DNA of 64,000 bases from Pseudomonas sp. AN-1 (lineage in GTDB: Bacteria > Pseudomonadota > Gammaproteobacteria > Pseudomonadales > Pseudomonadaceae), in the NCBI RefSeq assembly GCF_034057115.1, contig NZ_CP139195.1, positions 2,294,001-2,358,000 on the forward strand, given 5' to 3'. The translations under genes and the position numbers were made by a program. Shown piece after piece: positions 9,986 through 17,990 of the stretch. Below the pieces are notes generated by a model. It made no database searches. It was not told the origin of the DNA and worked only from the letters and a program-made list of their open reading frames with translations. Numbering within the stretch: position 1 is the first letter of the stretch; every line of letters begins with the position of its first letter.

Positions 9986-10639
9986 ATGATCGACCACCCC
10001 CCAGCGGCTTCCATCACCCCGCAGGAACTGATCCAGCGCATCGTCCAGATGGCACGCCTGCTGCACGTCAGCCTGCAAGAACTGGGACTGAACAAGGCCA
10101 TCGAGCAGGCCGCGCAGGCCATCCCCGATGCTCGCGAGCGCCTGGACTACGTCGCTGCGATGACCGAACAGGCCGCCGAGCGTGTGCTCAATGCCCTGGA
10201 ACGGGCCCAGCCGCGCCAGACCATGCTGATCGAGGGCGCCCGCGATCTGGAGGCACGCTGGCAGTCCTGGCTCGCCGCGCCGCAGCAGAGCGACGAAGCG
10301 CGCCGCCTAGTGGAGGAAACCCGCCGCTACATCGGAGCGGTGCCTGACCATACCCGGGCGACGCAGAGCGAGCTGCAGGAAATACTCATGACCCAAGACT
10401 TCCAGGATCTCACCGGCCAGACCCTCAAGAAGATGATCGAGGTGACCCGCGAGATCGAACAACAACTGCTCAAGGTGCTGATCGACAGCGCTCCGGCCAC
10501 CGCCGAACAGCGTACGCTACAGCGTCTGGCCGGCAGCGAACGGGCCGACCGCAAAGGCCCGCAGATCAAACCGACCGACGGCGAAGCAGTGACCGACCAG
10601 GCCCAGGTCGACGCTCTGCTCGCCCAGCTCGGCCTCTGA
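9986..10639 (+). CDS. cheZ: CheZ-type protein phosphatase, orphan
   Basis: This 217-residue protein carries the CheZ signature MTQDFQDLTGQ (residues 135-145). D141 and Q145 match the residues that position the attacking water on CheY-P in E. coli CheZ (D143, Q147). The C-terminus, DQAQVDALLAQLGL, matches the CheY-binding tail of CheZ proteins. Start ATG 9986 follows AGGAGAA (9974-9980). No cheY, cheA, cheW or flagellar gene is next to it; pseudomonads usually keep a cheY-cheZ pair in the main flagellar/chemotaxis cluster, so this is probably an additional copy. The neighbouring REC-AraC protein is a possible substrate (inference). Confidence 0.88.
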   Translation: MIDHPPAASITPQELIQRIVQMARLLHVSLQELGLNKAIEQAAQAIPDARERLDYVAAMTEQAAERVLNALERAQPRQTMLIEGARDLEARWQSWLAAPQQSDEARRLVEETRRYIGAVPDHTRATQSELQEILMTQDFQDLTGQTLKKMIEVTREIEQQLLKVLIDSAPATAEQRTLQRLAGSERADRKGPQIKPTDGEAVTDQAQVDALLAQLGL

Positions 10640-10963
10640 ACAGCGGCAGGCGCTCACACATATATCCCCTAAATAGGAACGCAGGATCGACGAGCACCTG
10701 CTCGCCATCGACCGCAGCCCCCGCGCAGCACGACCTCGACAAGGTGGTACGCCTGCTCCTGCGCGCCCCACCGACGAAGCTGGCAAGCTGATCGCCCACC
10801 AGGATGCTTGGACCAGAAGGGCACCGACGCGGCAAATCCTGCTCAAGTCATGACAACGCCAACCCTCTGTAGCATTATGTGCGCCAGACACAAAAACGTG
10901 ATATGCATCACGTTTTTTTGACGCCACCAAGTGGTAGCACGCAGGGAGGCAGGCACAGAACCA
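10640..10963. other. intergenic spacer between cheZ and the REC-AraC gene
   Basis: No convincing coding sequence was found in these 324 bases. The central part is G+C-rich and could be decayed coding DNA, but no family was recognised. The only clear element is the terminator at 10892-10919. Confidence 0.5.
10892..10919 (+). terminator. Rho-independent terminator
   Basis: Stem AAAAACGTGAT (10892-10902) and ATCACGTTTTT (10907-10917) with an ATGC loop, ending in a seven-T run (10913-10919). It would end transcripts coming from cheZ and isolate the downstream response regulator gene. Confidence 0.85.
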
Positions 10964-11764
10964 ATGACAACGAGCAACCGCCTTTTCGGCAACAACAACC
11001 TGCAAGACCGTCACATTCTGATTGTGGAAGACGCCGACGTTGACCGCATGCTGCTGGAAGCCTATCTGCGCCAGAAAGGCGCCCTCGTCCACCTGGCCAC
11101 CAATGGCCTGGAAGGCATCCGCAAGGCCCTTCTGATCCGCCCGGACATGATCTTGATGGACGTACACATGCCGGTCTGCGACGGCCTGAGCGCCTGCCGG
11201 CAACTGCAGGCCGACGCCCGCACCAGCAACATTCCGGTGATTTTCCTGTCCGGCGCGGTGATGCCCGACGAACGCCTGGAAGGCCTGCTGGCCGGCGCCG
11301 TGGACTACGTCACCAAGCCGTACAACTTCGAAGAAGTACGTATCCGCCTGAGCATGCACCTGCGCGCGCAGAGCCGCGGCGCAGACGCCGGCGAGCCGGC
11401 GCCGAGCGTTTCCAACCTCGACAGCATCTTGTTCCAGTCGGCCCGCCAGCACCTGCTGCGTAACCTGGCCGAGACACCCAACCTCGAATGTCTGGCGCGC
11501 ATCCTGCGCACCAACCCCAAACGCCTCAACGAGGCATTCAAGCAGTGCGTCGGGGCCACCGTGTTCAGCTACCTGCGCGAGGAGCGCATGCGCCAGGCCC
11601 GCACACTGCTCAGCGATACGGTGCTGGAAGTGCAGGCCATCGCTCTGGAGCTGGGCTTTACCAGTGGCGCCAACTTCGCCACCGCTTTCAAGGAACGCTT
11701 CGGCGTCACCCCGCGGGAGTTCCGCCAGAGGCAGGGCGAGGAGCACACAGTCGGCGGCGAGTAA
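10964..11764 (+). CDS. response regulator with AraC-type DNA-binding domain
   Basis: This is a 266-residue regulator. The receiver domain covers residues ~17-135: acidic pocket E22/D23, phospho-acceptor D66 in LMDVHMP, and K118 in TKPYN. A linker follows, then an AraC/XylS helix-turn-helix domain (~165-262) with YLREERMRQARTLL and IALELGFTSGANFATAFKERFG. REC-AraC fusions are typical transcriptional outputs of hybrid kinases. The start at ATG 10964 was preferred over GTG 10931 because homology begins there, though GGGAGG (10944-10949) is rather far from it. Likely partners are the kinases in this island or CheZ; the targets are unknown. Confidence 0.88.
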   Translation: MTTSNRLFGNNNLQDRHILIVEDADVDRMLLEAYLRQKGALVHLATNGLEGIRKALLIRPDMILMDVHMPVCDGLSACRQLQADARTSNIPVIFLSGAVMPDERLEGLLAGAVDYVTKPYNFEEVRIRLSMHLRAQSRGADAGEPAPSVSNLDSILFQSARQHLLRNLAETPNLECLARILRTNPKRLNEAFKQCVGATVFSYLREERMRQARTLLSDTVLEVQAIALELGFTSGANFATAFKERFGVTPREFRQRQGEEHTVGGE

Positions 11765-11783
11765 CAGGAATCCCATCCCAGAC

Positions 11784-11819
11784 TTTACCTTTACCTTTAC
11801 CTTTACCTTTACCTTTACC
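11784..11819. repeat. six tandem copies of TTTACC
   Basis: A perfect 36-bp microsatellite of the hexamer TTTACC, starting 20 bases after the stop codon of the REC-AraC gene. A hexamer unit does not alter reading frames, but copy number can change by slippage. Confidence 0.97.
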
Positions 11820-12068
11820 GCAAACGAGTGACTGCCTGTCGCTCACGAGCACTCAAGACCAAGCAAAGATAGACACCATTAATCCCGCCTTGAAAAGCTA
11901 AATACACCCTGAACGACATTGCCGATAAGCATCGACAGACGGGAGTCACCGTAAATCCTTACGAGTAGTGGCTGCTTTCGGTCGAAGGCAAGCGTAACTT
12001 CTGCAGGCACCCCTCGGTTCGCCAATTTCTGCAAGGCTGGCGAGGCGAGCACCGAACTGATCCAGGAC

Positions 12069-12209
12069 AGGCGACAAGGGCGCGGCCTCGCGGTGGTCAT
12101 CGGCGAAGTATGCAAGCTGGCCCGTCATAGTGCCGACGTGGCATGCGAGATCAAGCGCTGGTCGGTGGATCGGGGCGGCGCGACGCTGGCCAGCCGCGTC
12201 GGCAAAACC
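12069..12209 (+). pseudogene. decayed fragment of a methyl-accepting chemotaxis protein
   Basis: Frame 12078-12209 translates as GRGLAVVIGEVCKLARHSAD, continuing VACEIKRWS and ending VGKT. This matches the conserved chemoreceptor signalling-tip segment (compare GRGFAVVATEVRLLAGRSAE in the intact receptor at 12844-14562). Just upstream the typical ARAGDQ segment can be recovered only by restoring one base near 12075 (seen: SRTGD in the shifted frame), and a stop codon precedes it in that frame. No start, membrane or adaptation region remains. It is best read as the relic of a second receptor gene or of a partial duplication. Confidence 0.65.
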
Positions 12210-12843
12210 GGTCGGCGCAGCTCGCCAGCAACCGGCACAGGCCCCACGAGGCAAGGGGAGGCCTTCTGAACTGGATGCCCCACCCAGGCCTCCCGAATAG
12301 ACTGCAGAGACCTGGGTTGCCGGAGGACACGCATCCGGACCGCGCCTTTGCTTCTCGGCTCTTTCGATTTTGCTGGCCGGCACACTCGCCGGCACGCAAT
12401 TGACGATAAATCATCCCAACCGTAACCTTTAAACAAGCCAGAAACAATAATGTCACACAAAATAAGCGGCCATTAGAGCCTTCACCAAATAATAATTATC
12501 ATCTAATCCGCCGTAAAGGCGCCAGAAATACAACGTCAAAACCTCGCATCGCGAGGCAAGCGTTGGCTTTTTATTTTCACGGTATTGGCGTACTTGCGAA
12601 AGGTAAGACTAAAAACCTTATAACAATCAAGGGTAATGAAAGCCTGCGCATAGTCTGATGCACCGTCATCTTCGCCAGCCTCTAGGCGTTCGCCAGCATG
12701 TTTCTGCCTGATGCGCAGAGGCATGCATACATCCATTGGTCTCGGGTAGATATATATCTGCCGGAAATCCCCGCTCAAAGCGCCTGAATTAGCATTCGGC
12801 TCGCGCAGGGGATTCCCATGTCTGAAAAATGAGGAAATAACCA

Positions 12844-14562
12844 ATGCTGTTCGGAACCATTGGCTCCCATGAATACTTGCTCAACAGTGACGACTTCCTG
12901 ATTTCGCGTACCGACCTGTCCGGAAGGATCACCTACGCCAATCCGGCGTTCATCGCGGTGAGCGGCTTCTCTTGGGATGAGCTCAATGGCGCAGACCACA
13001 ACATAGTCCGCCATCCGGACATGCCGAAGGCCGCCTTCGCCAACCTTTGGGAAACCCTCAAGGCTGGGCGGGAATGGAACGGACTGGTCATGAACCGGCG
13101 CAAGAACGGCGACTACTACTGGGTCGAGGCCCACGTCACCCCCTACTTCGAAGGCAACACCCTGGTCGGCTACGCCTCGGTGCGCATCAAGGCCGACGCC
13201 CAGGCCGTGGCGCAGGCCCGTGAGGTCTATGGCGACATCGCTGCCGGCAGGCGCAGCGCCTTCTACCTGAGGGATGGCGTGTTGTGCCGCAAGGGCGTGC
13301 TCGGGCAGCTCGCCCGGCTCAACCCCTCGTCCATGCAGTTCCGCCTGCCGGCCATGTCGGTCACCGCCATCCTCTGCACCGGCGCCGGCTTCGCGGTTGG
13401 CGCGCAGGCCGCGGCGGTCCCCGTCTGGGAGGCGCTGGACGGTTCCTCGCTGGCCGTGCTCGGCGGCCTGTCCGCCGTGCTCGCCTACATCGGCTATCGC
13501 ACGCTGCGCTCGATCAAGGCCCCGATCGCCGCGGCTATGAAGTTCAACTCGCAGATCGCCGCCGGTAACCTGAGCGTGCAGATCCCCAACTTCGGCCGCA
13601 CGGAAATCGGCCAACTGGCAGCCATGATGGACACCATGCGCAAGAGTCTGTCGAGCATTGCCCTCGATGTGAACCGCAGCATCCACAGCGTATCGTCCGC
13701 CACCCACAACATCGCCACGGGCAACGACGCCCTCGCCGCACGCACCGAGGACCAGGCCGCCGCGCTGCAGCAGACGGCCAGCAGCATGGAAGAGATCACC
13801 ACCACGGTCGATCAGAACGCCAGCAATGCCCAGCATGCCAACCAGTTGTCCGAGCACGCCTCCAGCCTGGTCAAGGACAGCGGCGAGGTGATGCACAAGG
13901 TTGTGCGCAAGATGTCGGCGATCTCCGAGGCCGCACAGAAAATGGGCGAGATCATCGAGTTGATCGACTCGATTGCCTTCCAGACCAACATCCTCGCGCT
14001 GAACGCCTCTATCGAGGCGGCCCGCGCCGGCGAGCATGGGCGCGGCTTTGCCGTGGTGGCCACCGAGGTGCGTCTGCTGGCCGGCCGCTCGGCAGAAGCG
14101 GCAAGGGACATCCGCCAGCTCATCGACCACTCGACCAGCGAAATCGGCGAAGGCGTCGCCCTGGTCAAGGCGGCGGAGTCGTCAATCGACGAGGTCATCG
14201 CGTCGGTCGTCAAGGTCAGCGACATCATGGGCGAAATATCTTCCGCGTCCTCGGAGCAGAGCGCCGGTATCGCCCAGGTGAGCCAGGCCATCGTTCAGCT
14301 CGACGGCGTGACGCAGAAGAACGCCGGCATGGTCAACCACGCCCAGCAGGTCTCGGGCAGCCTGCAGGCGCAGGTGCGCGAGCTGGTTCAGGCGATCTCG
14401 ATCTTCAAGGTCGACAGCCGCCAGCTGCTTGAGCCCGATCTGCAGCACATGCGGGCGGCATTCGACGAGGTGCTCCCGCCACGGGGGCCGGTGAACGCGC
14501 TCGCCCCGCGGCTGCGCAACGGCAAAGCCGCCACGGCGGAGGAAAGCTGGGAGGCATTCTGA
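12844..14562 (+). CDS. Aer-like PAS methyl-accepting chemotaxis protein
   Basis: This 572-residue chemoreceptor has an N-terminal cytoplasmic PAS domain (~8-115, with NPAFIAVSGFSWDEL, VRHPDMPKAAFANLW and RRKNGDYYW as in Aer), a hydrophobic hairpin of two segments (~170-220), a HAMP-like region, and a long signalling domain with the tip FQTNILALNASIEAARAGEH and GRGFAVVATEVRLLAGRSAE. Aer proteins bind FAD and report redox or energy state; FAD binding here is inferred. Unlike E. coli Aer, the chain ends in a flexible tail plus ESWEAF, which fits the CheR-binding pentapeptide pattern. The start is the ATG at 12844 after GAGGAAATAACC. Confidence 0.92.
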   Translation: MLFGTIGSHEYLLNSDDFLISRTDLSGRITYANPAFIAVSGFSWDELNGADHNIVRHPDMPKAAFANLWETLKAGREWNGLVMNRRKNGDYYWVEAHVTPYFEGNTLVGYASVRIKADAQAVAQAREVYGDIAAGRRSAFYLRDGVLCRKGVLGQLARLNPSSMQFRLPAMSVTAILCTGAGFAVGAQAAAVPVWEALDGSSLAVLGGLSAVLAYIGYRTLRSIKAPIAAAMKFNSQIAAGNLSVQIPNFGRTEIGQLAAMMDTMRKSLSSIALDVNRSIHSVSSATHNIATGNDALAARTEDQAAALQQTASSMEEITTTVDQNASNAQHANQLSEHASSLVKDSGEVMHKVVRKMSAISEAAQKMGEIIELIDSIAFQTNILALNASIEAARAGEHGRGFAVVATEVRLLAGRSAEAARDIRQLIDHSTSEIGEGVALVKAAESSIDEVIASVVKVSDIMGEISSASSEQSAGIAQVSQAIVQLDGVTQKNAGMVNHAQQVSGSLQAQVRELVQAISIFKVDSRQLLEPDLQHMRAAFDEVLPPRGPVNALAPRLRNGKAATAEESWEAF

Positions 14563-14773
14563 GCCCGGCCCGACAGTCGGCGGAGCCCCCGAGGGGCGTT
14601 GACGCCCATCAAGATGGGCCACCGCCCAGCGGCAGTTAATGAAGGGGACGGGGACTGCGGCAGCCACGCGGCACCTGTTCCCTCCCCCGCAGGCCCCCGC
14701 AGCGTGCCGAGGGGCGACTCCCCACGCTTTTCCCGCGCGGCTTCTTTCACCTTACCGGCAATGTTCCCCAGCC

Positions 14774-17700
14774 ATGCTCGACCTGTTTTTCCTGCTCGAC
14801 CCCGTCGTCCCCAGCCTGTACCTGTACGGCACCTTCGATCTCTGGCTGGTCGCCCTGTCGATCCTGCTCTCGGTCGGCGCCGCGACCATGGGCCTGCAGG
14901 TGGCCGGGATCGCCCGCACCAGCAACACGGCGCTGCAACGCCAGGTGGCGCTGCTCTCTGGCGCCCTGGCGCTGGGCGGCGGCATCTGGGCGATGCATTT
15001 TCTCGGCATGCTGGCCTTCCGCCTGTGCAGCCCGGTCAGCTACGACCCGCTGACCACCCTGCTGTCGGTGCTGCCCAGCCTGGCGGCCTCGTGGGTCGCC
15101 CTGTCGCTGCTCACCCGCCCGCACCTGCGGGGGCGCCAGTTGGTGCTCGGCGGCGTGCTGGTCGGCGCCGGCATCGGCACCATGCACTACAGCGGGATGG
15201 CCGCCATGCGGATGGCACCGCTGCTGCGCTACGACCCGTGGTGGTTCGCCCTGTCGATCCTGCTCGCCGCCGGTCTGGCCATGCTGGCGCTGTGGGTCCG
15301 TTTCGGCCTGGAGCACAACGCCCGCCTGCGCCCGCTGCACAGACTGCTGCTCGGTGGCCTGGTGATGGGCTCGGCCATCGCCGCCATGCATTACGCCGGC
15401 ATGGCGGCAGCACGCTTCATTGGCACCGCAAGCTCGGACAATCCGCTGCCGGCGCTGCAGAGCGGGCTGATCGCCAATGCCGTGCTGTTCGGCACCCTGC
15501 TGCTGATCGTTGCCGTACTGCTCAGCAATACCTTCCTACACTACCGGGAGCGGATGCGCTGGACCCTGCGCAGCCAGGAGCGCTTCATCCAGTCGCTGAT
15601 CGGCAACCTCCCCGGCATCGTCTTCCGCTCCCGGCTGGACGACGCCTGGAGCCTGCTGTTTCTCAGCGACGGTATCGAGCAGCTCACCGGCTGGAGCAGT
15701 CGCGAACTGCTCGACAGCGGCGGCCTGCGTCCACTGATCCCCGCCGAAGACCTGCCGCGCCTGGCCGAGGCCCGCCACCGGGCCGTTGCCGAGGGCGGCA
15801 GCTATTCGGCCGAATACCGCCTGCGCTGCAAGGACGGACGCCTGCTGCGGGTCTGGTCGCTCGGCCACATCGTCACCGAAACCCAGCGCTCGCTCGAGGG
15901 CGAGGGCGAGGTAGTGCTGCTCGACGGCATGATCTTCGACATCAGCGAACGCCATGCCCTGGAACAGGAACTGCGGCGCGCCCGTGACCATGCCGAACAG
16001 GCCTCGAAGGCGCGCAGCCTGTTCCTCGCCAACATGAGCCATGAAATCCGCACGCCGATGAACGGGGTGATCGGCATGCTCGACCTGGCGCTGGAAACCC
16101 CGCTCAACCCCGAGCAGCGCGAATACTTGCAGATCGCCCAGCGCTCCGGCGAGACGCTGCTGGCGCTGCTCAACGACATCCTTGACGTGTCCAAGGTCGA
16201 CGCCGGGCATCTGGAGCTGGAAAGCGTCGCCTTCGACCTCAGTGAAATCGTCGAGCACACTGCCAAGCTGCTGGCCGCCCGCGCCCACCAGAAGCAGCTC
16301 GAACTGATCATCGAGATCGAGCCCAGCCTACCGCGGCAGGTGCTTGGCGATCCGCTGCGCCTGCGCCAGGTGCTGCTCAACCTGCTCAGCAACGCGATCA
16401 AGTTCACCGAGCGAGGCGAAGTCGCACTCTGCGTCGGTCGCTCACCCCGCACGCCGGGGGCGCTGTGCTTCGCCGTGCGCGACACAGGTATCGGCATCGC
16501 CCCGGAGGTGCAACCGCTGATCTTCGACTCCTTCCGCCAGGCCGACGAATCAACTACCCGCAAGTACGGCGGCACCGGTCTGGGCCTGTCGCTCAGCCGC
16601 CGCCTGGTCGAGCTGATGGGTGGCGAAATCCATCTGGAGTCGACGCCCGGCCAGGGCAGTCGCTTCTTCTTCGAGCTGCAGCTGCCATTGCAGGACAGCC
16701 CCTGCGGCGAACGCAGCGCCAGCGAACGTGCCGCCGAACAACTTGCCGGTCGCGGCCTGCTGATCGTCGACGACGTGCTGGCCAACCGGCTGATCGTCGA
16801 GCGTCATGCCATCGCCTGGGGCATGCAGCCGCACGGTTTCTGCAACCCGCTCGATGCGCTGGCCTGGGTGCAGGACCCGCAACACGCAGCCAGCGTGCAG
16901 CTGGCGGTACTCGACCGCATGATGCCCGAACTGGACGGTCTGGAGCTGGCGCACCGGCTGCGCGAGCAGCACCCACGCCTGCGTCTGGTGATGCTCTCCT
17001 CGGCCAGCGATCAACTGGAGATCGAGGCCCGCGAACACCAGGTGCTCGACCAGTGCCTGAGCAAACCGGCTGGCCCCGATGCGCTGGCCTATGCCCTGAT
17101 CAGTGCGCTGCACAGCCCGCGCGCCACTGGCGCGGCGGCCGCCGACGTTGAGCCCTGCCTTAGCGGCTGCCGTGTGCTGCTGGTCGAGGACCACCCGGTC
17201 AACCGCATGCTCGCCCAGCGCCTGCTCGACAAGCATGGCGCGCTGATCGACGAGGCGGAGGACGGCGCCCAGGCAGTCGCCCGCATCGAGTCCGGCGAAC
17301 GCTTCGACATCATTCTCATGGACTGCCAGATGCCGGTGATGGACGGCCCCACCGCCACCCGTGAGATCCGCCGCCTGGAACACAAGCGCGGCCAACCACG
17401 CACACCGATCCTCGCCCTCACCGCCCATGCCAACACCCCGGAAGTCGCCGAATGCCGACACGCGGGCATGGACGACATCCTCAGCAAGCCCTACAACGTG
17501 CGACAGCTGCTCGACTGCATGCTTGCCCTGCTCGCTCCCCCGCCGTCTGCACTGACGGCTCCCGCCGCCTTGCCGCCACTGCCGACGTTACTCGACGACG
17601 CCATGCTCGACACCCTGCACGAGGCGCTGGGCACCGACCTGCACACGGTCGTGAGCTTCTTCTGCACCAATCTCCCGGGACATATCGCACGTTTGCAAAG

Positions 17701-17962
17701 CGCTCTCGCCAAGAGCGACCACGACGAGGTTCGCAAGGAGGCTCACCGGCTCAAGGGCAGTGCCGGCAACCTCGGTGCTCTGGCGCTGGCAGCGCTGGCG
17801 TGCGACATCGAGCAGTACGCCGCGACCAGGCAGGCGGTCCCGGCAGACAGCGCCGAACGCTTGGCGCAACTGGCCGAAGCCAGCGTGCGCAGACTTCAGC
17901 AACGCTATCCCGACCCGGAGCACGGCGCCGCGCCCCCCCCCCAGCAACAGAACGCCCACTGA
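14774..17962 (+). CDS. MHYT-sensor hybrid histidine kinase (HisKA-HATPase-REC-REC-Hpt)
   Basis: This 1062-residue inner-membrane kinase begins with an MHYT sensor of seven hydrophobic segments bearing the repeated motif AMHFLGM (~75), TMHYSGM (~137) and AMHYAGM (~205). A PAS domain (~265-400), HisKA (MSHEIRTPMNG, H423), HATPase (GTGLGLSLSRRLVELMGG), REC1 (D714 in LDRMMP), REC2 (D850 in LMDCQMP) and Hpt (HRLKGSAGNLGA, H991) follow. MHYT domains are proposed to bind copper and sense O2, CO or NO. The start ATG 14774 sits where homology begins; the longer upstream frame was rejected. The next gene, 28 bp downstream, encodes its probable phosphorelay target. Confidence 0.92.
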   Translation: MLDLFFLLDPVVPSLYLYGTFDLWLVALSILLSVGAATMGLQVAGIARTSNTALQRQVALLSGALALGGGIWAMHFLGMLAFRLCSPVSYDPLTTLLSVLPSLAASWVALSLLTRPHLRGRQLVLGGVLVGAGIGTMHYSGMAAMRMAPLLRYDPWWFALSILLAAGLAMLALWVRFGLEHNARLRPLHRLLLGGLVMGSAIAAMHYAGMAAARFIGTASSDNPLPALQSGLIANAVLFGTLLLIVAVLLSNTFLHYRERMRWTLRSQERFIQSLIGNLPGIVFRSRLDDAWSLLFLSDGIEQLTGWSSRELLDSGGLRPLIPAEDLPRLAEARHRAVAEGGSYSAEYRLRCKDGRLLRVWSLGHIVTETQRSLEGEGEVVLLDGMIFDISERHALEQELRRARDHAEQASKARSLFLANMSHEIRTPMNGVIGMLDLALETPLNPEQREYLQIAQRSGETLLALLNDILDVSKVDAGHLELESVAFDLSEIVEHTAKLLAARAHQKQLELIIEIEPSLPRQVLGDPLRLRQVLLNLLSNAIKFTERGEVALCVGRSPRTPGALCFAVRDTGIGIAPEVQPLIFDSFRQADESTTRKYGGTGLGLSLSRRLVELMGGEIHLESTPGQGSRFFFELQLPLQDSPCGERSASERAAEQLAGRGLLIVDDVLANRLIVERHAIAWGMQPHGFCNPLDALAWVQDPQHAASVQLAVLDRMMPELDGLELAHRLREQHPRLRLVMLSSASDQLEIEAREHQVLDQCLSKPAGPDALAYALISALHSPRATGAAAADVEPCLSGCRVLLVEDHPVNRMLAQRLLDKHGALIDEAEDGAQAVARIESGERFDIILMDCQMPVMDGPTATREIRRLEHKRGQPRTPILALTAHANTPEVAECRHAGMDDILSKPYNVRQLLDCMLALLAPPPSALTAPAALPPLPTLLDDAMLDTLHEALGTDLHTVVSFFCTNLPGHIARLQSALAKSDHDEVRKEAHRLKGSAGNLGALALAALACDIEQYAATRQAVPADSAERLAQLAEASVRRLQQRYPDPEHGAAPPPQQQNAH

Positions 17963-17990
17963 CGATCCGGCAAGGAGCGGCACTACGACC

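Larger units (their letters stand above)
11765..12843. other. 1.1-kb non-coding region with microsatellite and chemoreceptor relic
   Basis: No intact gene was found here. The stretch holds a TTTACC microsatellite (11784-11819), a decayed chemoreceptor fragment (12069-12209), a markedly A+T-rich section (about 12400-12640) unlike the rest of the window, and a small hairpin CCTCGC-ATC-GCGAGG (12542-12556) followed at a distance by T-runs. The A+T-rich part probably contains the promoter of the downstream receptor gene, but no confident -35/-10 pair was assigned. Confidence 0.6.

Noticed and set aside
10670-10860. Possible decayed coding DNA after cheZ
   Set aside because: Fragments in all frames were read but no family could be recognised, so no pseudogene is called.
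12143-12403. Short open frames in the 11.8-12.8 kb spacer
   Set aside because: No homology, no ribosome binding site and arginine/proline-rich composition; the region is better explained by a chemoreceptor relic in another frame.
12488-12500. AATAATAATTATC resembling half of a Fur box
   Set aside because: It matches only two of the three hexamers, lies about 340 bp from the receptor start, and is within a generally A+T-rich stretch where such matches arise by chance.
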